A stretch of DNA of 64,000 bases from Pterobdella sp. o SKG-2022 (taxonomy: Eukaryota > Annelida > Clitellata > Hirudinida > Piscicolidae): contig OZ038322.1 of NCBI GenBank assembly GCA_964035795.1, positions 4,344,427 through 4,408,426 on the forward strand. Reading direction: 5' to 3'. The position numbers were made by a program, and so were the translations under genes. This document shows, piece by piece, positions 24,566-36,469 of the stretch; the first letter of the stretch is position 1, and every line of letters starts with the position of its first letter. A model generated the notes under the pieces. It did not search any database. It was not told the DNA's origin and saw only the letters and a list, made by a program, of their open reading frames with translations.

Positions 24566-26080
24566 ATACTTTTATCTAATAGATTTTTAAACGAACAACA
24601 CTGAAAAAGCAAAATATTTATAAAGCCTAACGTTTTGCTAAACTTCATTGAAATTATTAAAATGATTAACTGTCACAGTGATTATGATTTTTGATCTCGT
24701 CTATAGTTGTTACTAGCTGAGAAGGAAGAGGGTTCGAATCAGCGTCAAAGCTTCTAGTCTCGTGTCATTGAAACATTCACCTTCTACACTTTCCTTGGCC
24801 CTTTTATAAATATTAATGACTTTGCAAAGATGAGATATTTATATGTTTTCTAGTTCAACCACTAAACAAAAAAACATCCCCAAAAAAACCCAAAACCCAA
24901 AAAAAACATCGAAGTAAAATTTCAACTAAATTAAAATAACTTGTATTCTTACCACCAACCTCGAATCCTAATGAATCGTTTGTTCGATACTCCCACTTTG
25001 GGTATTATAAGCTTTGTTAAGTGTGAAACTTGAACAAAATATCGTTTTCTACCGAAGTATCAAATTTCGAATGTAATGAATAATTAAATAGTTATCTATT
25101 TAAAATAATAAAAGGAGCCTGGTCTGCAAAGCATCACACCCATGCCCAGCCATCCAACAATTAGAGAACTTGGTTGATAATCCTTTCCTGCACCGAAGAA
25201 AAAGTAATATGATAGGAGACTTTTAAATTTATTTAATTTCATGATATTATATTTGGTGATTACAATATCAATGAAAAAAAATCTCGAAATATTTTATGAG
25301 TATTTACTTATCAGAAATTTGTCAGGAAAAAGAACATTTTCAGTACGCATATGTTCGAATAACTTTTCTAATGAATTATGATAACGATGAATTTATTGAA
25401 AGTTCTAGTTTTTGGAAATATATATAAAATTTCTTTATTTTAATGATTAAATGTATTGATATGATGTTGCTGCGCCTGTCATTTTAGGCGCTAAGAATGC
25501 TTGTCAGTATCACTAGAATCGCTCATAGAAGGCTTCTCAATTCACCAAGAATGATGACAAAGCAAGCAATGTTGCCATCTTCGGACGAATGGGTAGTGAC
25601 CGGATCAGAATCGAATAGTCAACTAGTGCTTTTTTTGACACTTAGAGATTTTCAATCCAGGTTGTGACAGAATGATATGAAAAAAAGAAACGAGGATAAG
25701 TGGGTAGGCGTGTTTTCCAATTAATGCCAAACATTTTTAAGCTTCTAGCGGGGTTTCAGGTTGTAGAAAGGCCCGTTTATCTATAAGTTCATTACCCATG
25801 GTTACAGTGAGCTGGTACTATGAAAACTAATTTTTTTTTATGAAGAACGAAAAACTGCGATACTCAATGCAGAAAGAGAAAAGTCTAAGACATTCGAGTG
25901 ATCAATCGCTTCGAAAAGAGATTTTCAGTCAGTAATAATCGATGTTGAAGACCAGTCGTCTTTTTGTCTTAGGCTCTTTCATGGTCTCATTCAGCCCTAA
26001 TAAAAATGAACTGCTGAAAATCCTGTAGGCGCATGCTAGGTGTAAATCATAGAAATACTTCAAAATACCCCTACCATTAC
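24566..26080. other. Intergenic, repeat debris
   Basis: No gene found. A GGGTTCGAATC near 24730 resembles a B box, but no matching A box is convincing. GC-richer patches at 25120-25220 and 25465-25640 look like old repeats I cannot assign. Confidence 0.4.
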
Positions 26081-26089
26081 CTCTGCGCT

Positions 26090-26430
26090 TCTATTCTCTG
26101 TAACTTAAAGGATCCAACCATAAGTATTGATATATAACTCTGATGGGCCTTTTACTGCAATTCTTTCTAAAGTAGTGGCCAATTTTTTGAAAAAAGGTGA
26201 AAATTTCAGAATAGTCGTGAAAAAAATAAAAAAAAAGATGGGAAAAATGTGAAATCAATGGATTTGGACTCCACATAGTTTGAGTCCACCGAGATAAGCG
26301 TGTAAAGCTGAGGCTAGGATCAAGAGTTACAACTAGTATTTTCAGTTTGGACGATACTGGATGATTAGTGCCAACAAGAGTGACTTCGGTTGGGAGATTG
26401 CACTTGGCAGAGAATAGGAGTGCCAAAAAA
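26090..26430 (-). mobile_element. LINE C-terminal fragment
   Basis: Minus-strand SAKCNLPTEVTLVGTNHPVS then KLKILVVTLDPSLSF matches the segment after the YADD box in CR1/Jockey-type LINEs. The rest is lost. An AAT microsatellite (26447-26465) adjoins. Confidence 0.6.
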
Positions 26431-26579
26431 ACATTATCTCGCTTTTAATAATAATAATAATAATTTACGAGGTTTATTATAGTGATGTTTAATCCAGAGA
26501 GTTTCAAGAGCACTTGATATTTGTAAAATATTCTAATATAATAATAGGTTATAACAGCTTCATATTTTATAAAAAAAAC

Positions 26580-29560
26580 TAGTTTTTAGCCTCTTTCCAA
26601 AGTCCTTCACTTTCCTAACCCTTCTTGAGCCTTCCGGCAAGCCGTTCCACAAACTTGGACTTTCAACATCAAACCTACGCTTTCCATTGCTAGACATTTT
26701 GGACTTGAGACGTATAAGTAGGTTGAGTCCAAAGATTTAAGCTTTTGCCTTTAAGGTATTTCAGAGATAGGTAAGAGTCTTTCCGCTATGTATTTTGGAC
26801 CATATCCTAGCCTACATTTAAATATAAGTAATAATATTTTATAAACTGCCCTATCCCTAACTTTGACCCAATGCAATTCAAAACTGGAGTTATATGATCA
26901 AACTTCCTTGTGCTTGTAATTAACCTGGCTGTAATGTTTATAAGAGACTGGACTCTACACAGCTGCTTTTCAGGTAACCCAGCTAAAAATGTGCCGCAAT
27001 AGTCTATTCTGCTCAGAATCAAAGCAACAGCAAAGGTCTTCAACGATTCATAAGACACTTTTTAATGGACCTTATCTGCCTGAGAACTGAGAAGCCTTCT
27101 TGCAACATCTTACTTATATGTGAGTTCATGCTCAAGTCTCTATCCATGAAAACACCCAGGCTCTTGACACTTTCTGAAGGTGATATGAAAGTATTCAGTA
27201 TCCTTATCTGTTTGGTTGGTAACTTGTTCACCTTTCTCAAAGAAGAAAACCATATAGCTTCAGTTTTGGATCTATTGAGTTTAAGGCTATTGGATTCCAT
27301 CTAGGCTGCCATCTCATCGACACAGTCAGACAATCTGTTCTGCAATAGCTCAGTTTCACCAAAGACACAGCTAGAATACAATTGTGTGTCATCTGCATAT
27401 TGGTGAAAACTCAAGTTATGTCTTTGTGCAATTGTTTCTAGATCACTAGAATACAGATTAAATAAGAGCGGGCCGATTACCGAACCTTGTGGCACACCAG
27501 TATGAAGATGAAATAAATTAGTCCTAACACTATTATTAGAAATATAATAACACCTATATTTAAATAACTCTTATACCATTCTAAGAATAAACCCTTAAAA
27601 CCGAATTTTGAATATAGCTTATTTATCAAAATATTATGATTAACTAAATCAAAGGCTGAGAAAAGATCCAACAATATCAAAAGACTAAACCTACCTTCAT
27701 CAGCTGCTTTCTAGATATCCATGTGGGTTTTTGTGATAGCAGTTTCTGTTGAATGAAAAGGGTGATAAGCAGACTGAAATCTCGGAAAAAGATCATTTTC
27801 AACCAAAAAACTACGTGTTCTTTCTAAAACCAACCGTTCCAATATTTTTGATAAGACAGGGACATTTGAAATTGGTCTATAGGAGGATGGCTCAGATTGG
27901 TTCAGATTGGGTTTTTTCAATATCGGCGTCACACAGGCTAACTTCAAACCTTGATTTAAAAGAGGAATTAAAAATGCTAACTAAAAAAGGTACAATCAAG
28001 CTTGCTATTCGTTTCAATAGCCAAGTTAAGATCGGATCTAAAGCACACTGTTTATTTGCTAAGTTGTTGATCATCTTTACCAATTCCTTTTCATCCACCT
28101 CAAGAAATTGGTCTAACACTGAAGTCCTGGATGAAACTTCAATTTGACCACCATCTATACTTTTGACCTCACCACTTTTATCATCCAAGTGATTCTTAAA
28201 ACTGCCAATTTCTATTCCTTTACCTTCATTTGCCTTAGCCCTATCAGCAACTTCATTTATGTATTTCCAAGTTGTCACTGACTTGTTTTTACATTCAAAT
28301 AGCTCAAGCTTCCAAAACTCTTTTCTCTTCTTCCTACATAGACATTTGTAAAAATTCTTCTGCCTGAACCATGTCTCACGATCAGTTGTTGAATGAGACC
28401 TCAAGTACTTGCGCTCCAACTTTCTTGTTATGCATTTAGAAATCTTACATTCCTCATCAAACCAAACATCAGAGGGTCTCTGATAAATTCTTAAAACTTT
28501 CTCAAGAATGAGATCATTTAAAATGCTCTTCAAAGTTAAGAAATACTTGCTCACAGCAGAATCTAAATTCAAGTCTGTTGAAAACACCAAAGGAGTGTTC
28601 AGCAACTTGGAAATAAACCTTTCAACATCCAAATCTTTCCACCATCTTACCTTGCATGTTTTGTACAATAAAGCAGGTACTTTCAGTTGACTCTTCCACA
28701 TCAAGATCTTATGATCTGAGAAAGAAGCATCAAAAAAATCAATTTTTAATCAAACCTTAGTGGCCACTACATCCAACTAGCCACCCTGTTCATGAGTTGG
28801 TTCTGCTACACAAGACTTGAAATCATGCATGTGGAGGATATTCTTAAAATTTTCTGCATCTTTATCTGCAATACACTCCAGCTGCAAATTGAAATCCCCT
28901 AAGACTACCACTTCTTCATTATAAGATGACATTATATTCATGATCTCTGAACTCTGCAAAAAAATCACAAAAAGCATATCCAGTTCTGTAAACAACCAAG
29001 CCTATAAAGGATTTCAATTTGGAGCTTACTCTCACACACATAAATTCAAAAGTGCTTGCTATCAGAGGAACATCAATCATTATTGCATTTATTTTTGGTT
29101 TTCCCAAAAAAACTAGTCCACCATGATTAGTCTTTAGAGAATTCACAGACTCAAAGCTTCTAGATCTAGCCTTTTCAAGAACTAATATCACTTTTTGTCT
29201 CAGAATACTTAAGCATACTGAATCTGAGTCATGCCAAGTTTCAGCCAAAAATAAACTAGCCAACTTGTATTCACTCAAGTCTAGCACTTCCTCAATCTTA
29301 TTGTGTAGAGATCTAACATTGAGAAATACCAAAGTCAGATCCTCAAAAACCCTCAACTCATGCCTTTCAACCCTTTTTTCTTTCATCATTCTCTCTCTCA
29401 CTCTTCTACCCCCTCTCTTACCCCTTCTTCTCTTTTTTTTAACCTTACTTACATCTTCTATTTTGCCTAAGCCTAATTCATCTATATGCCTCTTTATATC
29501 TTCATTTAAACTAATTATATCATTATTTTTAAAAATAAATAAAAATATTCATAATATGAA
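26580..29560 (-). mobile_element. Nearly complete CR1/Jockey-superfamily LINE
   Basis: Minus-strand order: an Arg/Lys-rich leader (KKKRRRGKRGGRRVRE), endonuclease (LVFLNVRSLHNKIEEV, SLFLAETWHDSDSV, then the DNase-type VVLGDFNLQLE), a linker with RWWKDLDVERFISKLL and CLCRKKRKEFWKLELFE, then RT with SYRPISNVPVLSKILERLVL, SAYHPFHSTETAITK, ILLDLFSAFDLVNHNIL, PQGSVIGPLLFNLY and an intact FHQYADDTQLY catalytic box. The C-terminal part is SESVKSLGVFMDRDLSMNSH and LILSRIDYCGTFLAGLP. A handful of stops and frameshifts split it into about eight frames, so it is recently dead. Length about 3 kb, near full for a single-ORF element. Confidence 0.9.
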
Positions 29561-29599
29561 AAAATTTAACGTATAAAGTAAAGAAACTTCCCCCGTTTT

Positions 29600-30440
29600 G
29601 GCAAGTGATAAATTTATCACTTAAGTACAATATCATCAAAGCCAAAAGACTTTTCCAGCTTTTTCAGCAATAAATCATGGTCCACCAGATCAAAGGCTGA
29701 CGATAGATCCAGTAGAACCAAGAGAGATAACTCACCGTTGTCAGCTGCTTTCAAAATACCCGAATGGATTCTTGAAATGGCAGTTTCAGTAGAGTGGTGA
29801 CAACGATAAGCTGATTTTAGGCTAGAAAAAAGTTTATTCTCAGTGAGATAGGTAGATACTCTTGCCAGTACAAGTCTCTCGAGAAGCTTATTTAAGACAG
29901 ACAAATTAGAAATAGGCCTGTAGGATGATACATCATTTTTGTCAAAATTAGTTTTTTTCAGCAAAGGAGAAATATGTGCCAACTTGAAGAAAGCTGGAAC
30001 AAAACCCACAGAAAAAGAATTGTTGAACACATTCATCAAAAATGGTGATATCAACCTAGAGATCTTTTTCAGAAGGCAGGTGAGTATTGGATCCAGAGAG
30101 CACTGTTTGTTGGGTAGTTTCTCAATTGCCAATACGACCTCATCCTCATCAACCTCATCAAACCTATTTAGACAAACACCAGGGTTGCAAAAAGATAAAT
30201 GGGGAATTCTGTTGTCTGACAGAGACTTCTTGACTGATTCAATCTTGTCAGTCAAATGTTTCTGAAAATCTGTTGCATCGATATCAGAAGTTGGGGTGCA
30301 TTTACCTCTGTCAGAAATTTTATTTATGTAACTCTAAGTAATAGCAGATTTGTTCCTAGAGCTACTAAGTTTTGTGTTCCAGAACTGTTTTCTCTTTTGC
30401 CTACACAGTCTCTTAAAAAGTGACTTCTGCAAAACCCATG
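29600..30440 (-). mobile_element. Related LINE, internal RT fragment
   Basis: Minus strand: SLFKRLCRQKRKQFWNTKLS, CSLDPILTCLLKKISRLISP, FFKLAHISPLLKKTNFDKND, SYRPISNLSVLNKLLERLVL, HHSTETAISRIHSGILKAAD and LLVLLDLSSAFDLVDHDLLL. A 212-codon open stretch makes this the best-preserved RT piece here. It is the same family as the adjacent 26580-29560 element but diverged and cut off before the YADD box. Confidence 0.88.
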
Positions 30441-31254
30441 ATGTATTATTTTTCCAATCAAATTCTTCAAATTCATCCACTTTTTCTACTCACCCTACAC
30501 TTTTGTCATATCCAGCTCTTACTTTTTTTACTCAATTTCTTTGATTTTTGTAATCCCGTATTTATTTCAGTTTTCATTATTGCAACTAGTTTTTATGCAG
30601 TCTTCCAGTTTTCACCATTCTAATTTATTTTCAGCTTTATTTGGTTCTCAAGCGCACTCCCGATGATGCCACAAAAGCCATAAACATATCATTAGGCTGA
30701 ATTACATCCATAAATGTGGTTTTTGTGGATTGAGGCTCGTTGTTTGGTGGGTCTGAAAAGGCTTTGAAAAAATTTTTTCAGAACTTTTGCAAACTCGTCA
30801 AGATGATTGGCCCTTGCACAAAAAGAACAGGTCTACTTTCGGTTGAAATGCATTTCTGAAAAATCAAATCTGTTCAACCTTGTCAGTTTATTTTTTCAGC
30901 TCGCTCAAAGAAGAAATTTCCAACCAGACCATTTTTTGTGGCTTGTTCTTTTCAAAACACGATTTCGCAGGCGAAGAAGAGATCAACTTGGAAACAATGT
31001 GATTTTCTTTATGCTCTGCAAGAATTCACACTGCTAAACGCTTTCTGCTAGTCAATAAACCTTCTAAATCTTGGAAAATTCTCTTTAAAAATTCTATTAA
31101 TTGTGCTGCAAAGATATTTCCACGAACTATGTTGATGCTCCCAATTCTGGCATTTAAGTCACCCATCATCCAAATTATTTTTTAAAATTTTATTGTTTGT
31201 ATTTGCTATCTCAATTTAACCATTTTTTGTTGGTACAGAAGAATAAATGAAATA
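30441..31254. other. Unassigned, probably transposon debris
   Basis: On the minus strand one frame shows NNEPQSTKTTFMDVIQPND and FMAFVASSGVRLRT, which look like remnants of a protein but match nothing I recognise. Many stops. Confidence 0.35.
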
Positions 31255-31400
31255 CATCGACCCATATACCTCAGTTGTTAGGGCATTAGACTAATTTTCT
31301 AATCTTACCATGCTAGATACCGTGTTGGACCGATTTTTAAAACCTTTTCACAGTGTGTTTTTGCTACATCAAAATTGATCTACAATAAAAAGTGCTTTAT
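31255..31400 (+). repeat. tRNA-derived SINE, copy 2
   Basis: Starts with CCCATATACCTCAGTTGTTA (A-box region) and continues into GTTGGACCGATTTTTAAAAC and a CACAGTGTGTTTTTGCTACA body shared with the other two copies. The B box is worn. Confidence 0.65.
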
Positions 31401-32184
31401 ATGTACTTTATTAAATGAAATTTCATGGGCCATGTGCTTCTTGGCCAAGAAAAACTTCATGAGCACTTCTTGAAATCGTCAATGTGATCTGCTGCTTGCA
31501 TAATGCTTTCATTTGTAGTCTGAACATACTAACAATTTTTCCATTGCAAGCTTCTGTTGTCGAAACCTACCAATTTTGGTTCAATAATTCTCAAATCATT
31601 ATCATAGATTTCATATTATCAACTGCGATTTGATTGTTTGCCAATTTTTTACATGCTCTTTACTTTTCATGCTTCCCCAATTAAGTGGTTTTAGAAACTT
31701 AGATAAGCAATGGTTTGTTGCCTTCCAAGGACGAAAATCCCCGCCTTGTAACCTTAAATGTTTGGTTGTTTTTGCTATGACATCTTTTCGTCTAAGCCCT
31801 CCTACTTTCTTAATCGAGCTTGAAACTGGCAACTGCGGTTTCATATACTATTAAAAATCGTTATACATTTTTTTGTGAATCTTAATCAAAGATGATTAAA
31901 AATTGGTTGTTTATGCTTCTTGTTGAACCAATCATAGCGTTTGAAAAGCCCTTAGCTGTTGAATTGAAGGCTGGCAAACCCACAGCTGGGGCTCGATGTA
32001 GTTTGATATAAATGATTAAGTCTACTTTGATAAGTGGTTGTCGGGAAACTTTTGTATTAGTGTGTAGTCTAGATAGGGAGTTTTTGAAACCGCAGGACTA
32101 TTTTTTGCGTTGTCATACATTGAATATTAGTTGTTGGTGCAAGTGTTTCAGAATTTCTAAGTTTCACTTTGAACTAATTTAAAA
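31401..32184. other. Spacer, no gene recognised
   Basis: Moderately AT-rich with no supported reading frame. A 77-codon minus-strand frame around 31611-31844 has no recognisable motif. Confidence 0.4.
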
Positions 32185-32518
32185 TACGAAAATTTTGATT
32201 TTTTTGAATCTATCCTACACTTTTTTGCGCTGTTCATTTTCCATCAGCAGTGATCATTTGAACTAGCGCAGATCCGAATCTTTGGTAGTTATCACCTTCA
32301 ACTTCTTAGTTTATTGTTTTAGCACTGTATAAAATCTAATGAATTTTCGAATTGTTGTTTATGAATTTTCGAATTGTTGTTTATGACGTTTTAAAATTTT
32401 TGAAAACAAAAATATTGTCTTACTTGGTTTTTAATCAAAACAACAATTTTGTTCAAGAACATTTATTTTCATTATCAACAAACTGGAACTTCAATCGTTC
32501 AAACTGATTTGTGACAAT

Positions 32519-33285
32519 GCATAAATACAGTTTTATTGGTATTTGAATTCCCTTATACTTTCCACGAGAGCTCGATATAAATACAAGTACATCTAATGGA
32601 GTTTTTATATAAAAATAATTTCTCAAAGACGTCGTAGGTATTTTTTATTTTCAATAGATTTTGAAGACACAAATTAATTTAGGAAAGTTTTTTTCGATAA
32701 ATGAAACTTTATCATAATAAAGTTTTTAAACAAATTTTTATATAAAATTTCCACTTTTGAAGAAATATACGTAAAACTATATATAAATTGAGTTTTTGTT
32801 TAAACAATTTTGAAAAAAATAGACTTATTTATTACAATTCACTAAATTTAATTACAATGATAGTTTTGGCCGATGCGAACTTAAAAAATATGATTTTAAA
32901 GAAATTAGAAAAGTGCTCGGAAGTACGTTATCTCACGTGATAGTTTCTCCCATGTACAATGAGGAATACATAGACTCCTAGGACCTATTTGCCAATGAAC
33001 CGATGGGAGATCATGATGCTTTTTATTTTGCAGAAGAGCAACAAAAGTTATTTGGACACAAGAAAAACTCCTTTGCTGAACCAACACTACCTCTTTCAAC
33101 AAGACTCAGAAAAGCTATATCGAAGAGAATTCCCCACAGAAGACATGTGTAACAAGTTAACGCCGTTTCAAAAAACAAATCTCATGATGAACTTAATTCC
33201 TTTTCGAGAGCCAGAAGAGCGTTCTCGGACCTACGACATAGAATTCCTCATAGGAGACAAATTTATCGTGTTAATGACGTTTAAA
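32519..33285 (+). pseudogene. RIPHRR-repeat protein, copy B (broken)
   Basis: Exon 1 (ATG 32519, MHKYSFI) survives, exon 2 is deleted, and exon 3 (from about 32860) contains an early frameshift, a TAG in the middle (near 32981) and a TAA just after the first RIPHRR motif. The repeat region itself is nearly identical to copy A, so the loss is recent. Confidence 0.7.
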
Positions 33286-33469
33286 AGGCACATTTTAATT
33301 CCAATGACATTCAGCTAAAACGTAACTTAGATACTGTCTAGGTTTTATTCAATAAACTAAATCAGCATTCAAGTACAAAAAACGCTTCATATAATGCTTA
33401 ATGGTGAACCTCAAATATTTTATATTTATTAAGGTTTACGAAAAGTAACGTTAATAAATAAAACTCAGA

Positions 33470-33990
33470 TGAAAATACTTGTTCAAATAGACTCAAAGCT
33501 CTTTGTTTGCTGGTGTACAGCTTTCTGCAGTGTCCATAGTTCTTCGCTAGTTCATCTGCCTGATCGATGTTCAGTTGGTGCTTTGAAGATCATTTTTGAT
33601 GGTTGGTGAAAGACTGGTGCTGGATCTTCCACGCTTTACATTCTTTGACTTGAGACATATATGGTAGTCTTTGGCTAGAACAAATGCATTTTTACCTAGA
33701 ATATGGCCCAACACTTGCCAGCGACGTCTTGTCACGACTTTAGAGGCTGGTTCAACCAGAGAATTTACGACTTCTGTTTCATGTGGTTTGGCCAGAAAAT
33801 CCCACTGCATGCCAAGACTTTCTTCGGTTAAATATATCTTCTCGTTTTTTTTATCCAATGCCTACGTGCTGCAACAAAAACCTTATGCTTTGAACAAAAG
33901 TTTTGTATATCCTTATCGTTTTATTTCTTGTGATGCCCAAGTTCCATATTTTGTTCAGCTTGAGCATTGACGTTGTTGTTAACTTCTTTC
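33470..33990 (-). mobile_element. LINE 3'-end fragment within unit B
   Basis: An open minus-strand frame of 95 codons reads GMQWDFLAKPHETEVVNSLV, then the LINE tail hallmark TRRRWQVLGHILGKNAFVLA and RGRSSTSLSPTIKNDLQS. Matches 23480-23975 and 37690-38500. Confidence 0.75.
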
Positions 33991-34084
33991 ATCTTTTTAT
34001 TTTTGGGTGTAAAACCAAAAACTGTTGAAAAGGAAATATATAGAATATCTCTTCGGAGGTTAAATTTGAAGATACTCGAAAAAC

Positions 34085-34300
34085 TATTGCAAAGGGCCAC
34101 AGAGTTAACATCAATTTTCGAACCTCAAATGCACCAAGTAATGACATCCCTCGACAACATACAATATAAAACAATGAAGGATACTGAACTAGCATGGAAG
34201 TGAGTTCTCTTGCCAACTTCACCTTATCATTGCCCTCGTCGCTGGAAACATTTCTAAGTGTCAAATGATTCCTTATAGTAAGAGGAACGAACAAAAAGTT
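34085..34300 (-). repeat. Shared repeat segment, copy 2
   Basis: Second and best-preserved copy of the 24080-24305 segment; the minus frame gives SSDEGNDKVKLARELTSMLV. Confidence 0.55.
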
Positions 34301-34475
34301 TTTATCAAACTGAATTAACTAAATTCAAAGAAAAAATTTTACATTGTCAAGTTAATCTAGCTGGATAAATATATTATATTTCTTATATTTCGCTTTAAAT
34401 CATGTCTTAAGTTATCGGTATGTTAACATTCTTTACATTTGTGAATCGAAAACGCTTATAATTAAACTTTTAATT

Positions 34476-35039
34476 GATAAATCGGAAAGCTAACATGGTT
34501 AAAGAATTCATTCTCCAGAAATCATTGCTTAATAATATCTAACTTCAACCAATCAAGGAAACAACAAACGATACAAAAATTTCCTTAAGAGAAAACACTA
34601 AAAAATCTGTGGTTTTGAAAGAAAGCAATGAAGTCACTTTCAATCGTTAAAACAGTTATGAAATCGCAAAAATCTTTCCTTCCATCAACATCCAAGCTTC
34701 TGTGTTGGAAGAGCTGGTTTTTAGTTTTTGTGGTTTTCTTTTTGAGAATTTTTGGTTTTTTAAATGAATGTTCATACGAGCTTTTATTGATTAATTTAAA
34801 ATTCATAAATAAATTTGAACTCTTAGAGAAATCTTACCTCGACGCTGTTTATATATTTCTTTTAATATTTAAAGTTTCTTCTAAATTTCTTCAAGTAGTT
34901 TTCAATTCTCATTTCAAAACGAATTGAAAGATTATTTTGATTTTCATTTAAAAAAACACTGAAAATTTTCTGAACTTTCCCTCCGAAACAACTACAAACA
35001 CTTCTTCCTATTTTATAACCCTTCTAACTCAAGTGCGTG
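34476..35039. other. Spacer
   Basis: AT-rich, no motif-bearing frame. Confidence 0.4.
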
Positions 35040-35945
35040 GTGAGGTTGGACTCTGAGAATCTGTCTGCAAACTTGATGAGTGTTGAGGTGGTGACCAGCT
35101 TGAAACAACTAAAGAACAGGAATGCTCAATGAGAGGCTCTTGCATTTCTTTACAGAACTGCCCAAGATGTTGGAAAAATGTATTTTTGTTATATTATCTA
35201 ATAATTTCATAATCAGCCCGTATCGCTTTGATTGAAGATACGATCAACAAAGCTGTGTCTCTTCTCCACAAAATCGAAACCGCAACTCAAAAAATAGGTC
35301 TCTTTCTCACTGCAAGCAAGACTAAAGCAATACATTTCAATCTCTCTGTGGAAAGTCATATTCATGCTCTAAATGGCGACGAAATTAAAAAGGTTGATGA
35401 TTTTTTTTACTTAGGAGGTTACACCAACTTTTCGCTAGATATCAACACTCGAATCAGAAAATCATGGAGCGCTCTCAACTCTCTAGAAAAAATCTGGAAC
35501 TCTCGCATTACTACAGAAACGAAAGTTAAGATTTTCAAATCTACTGTTGAGTCCATACTGCTATATGGGCGTGAATTCTGAGTAATGAACAGCACTGCAG
35601 TGAAGAAAGTTGATGGCACCTAGACTCGCATGCTCCGAAGAGTCAAAAATATCTTCTGGAAAGACCGCCTATCAAATGCTCATCTATACGGTCAAATTCC
35701 AAAGTTGTCTACCATAATCAAAAGAAGACGGTTAGCGCTTGCTGGACATGTAGCTCGGCACAACGAGCCTGCATAAAATTCTGTTGTTCTGGATGCCGAA
35801 AGAGTGTCGTAGAAGAGGTTGTTCAAGTATAACACTGAAAGACGTACTTTATAAAGACACAAGGCTGACTTCTAACGAACTACGTACTGCTTTGGCTGAC
35901 AGACAAATATGGAAAAAAAATTACGTCATGTCACCGGAATGAAAA
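35040..35945 (+). mobile_element. LINE fragment (RT C-terminal half)
   Basis: A short piece NLMSVEVVTSLKQLKNRNA (RT start) is joined by deletion to IEDTINKAVSLLHKIETA, GLFLTASKTKAIHFNLS, KKVDDFFYLGGYTNFSLDIN, SWSALNSLEKIWNSR, KIFKSTVESILLYG and RRRLALAGHVARHNEPA. Stops near the end. It belongs to a different LINE type from 26580-29560. A SINE starts right at its 3' end. Confidence 0.85.
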
Positions 35946-35949
35946 TCGG

Positions 35950-36110
35950 AAACAGCCAGTATAGCTCAGCTGGTATAGCATAAGACAGATTATCTGAAGT
36001 TACCGGGTTCTAGAGCGTGTTGGGCCGACAATTAGCACCTGTTTCACAGTTATTTCTCACTACATTGAAATCGTAGCAACTTAGAGTTTTTTTAGATAAA
36101 TTAAATTTCT
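35950..36110 (+). repeat. tRNA-derived SINE, copy 3 (best preserved)
   Basis: A box TATAGCTCAGCTGGTATAGC, B-box region ACCGGGTTCTAGAGCG, then GTTGGGCCGACAATTAGCAC and CACTACATTGAAATCGTAGC. It directly follows the 3' end of the LINE at 35040-35945, consistent with LINE-driven retroposition. Confidence 0.78.
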
Positions 36111-36469
36111 ATGAGTTGAATCTCATCATGAAACATTATTTAGTATGTCGTTCTAACTATTTTTTTAAGGTCCAACTTAGTGAAAACTAGTTTCTTTCGA
36201 AATAAATTTATTGAGAAAACTTTTTATTTTCAAGTTAAAATCAAAAATGTATCGAATAAATAGATATATATGATGGCTAAAAAATATTTTTTCAAAGGTT
36301 AGATTGTTTCCGTGACAAAGTATAAATTAAAATTTTACCAATTAAATTTGTGGCAGGAATACCACGTTTATAGACAAGTGGTAGTCTCAGTAGAAAAAGG
36401 CGTTTATGAATTTATTTTCAAATCAAAGACCATATGTGAGAAGAAAGGAATGTTTCATCCTGCACTTGG

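Larger units (their letters stand above)
32185..34475. repeat. Local duplication unit B
   Basis: Second copy of the 22015-24565 unit: same upstream sequence, decayed family gene, 3' UTR, minus-strand LINE tail and shared repeat segment. Relative to unit A it has lost about 200 bp covering exon 2 of the gene and carries a small tandem repeat of GAATTTTCGAATTGTTGTTT near 32340-32385. Confidence 0.75.

Noticed and set aside
24700..24770. Possible tRNA or SINE head (GGGTTCGAATC B-box-like)
   Set aside because: No convincing A box or cloverleaf pairing and no match to the three SINE copies.
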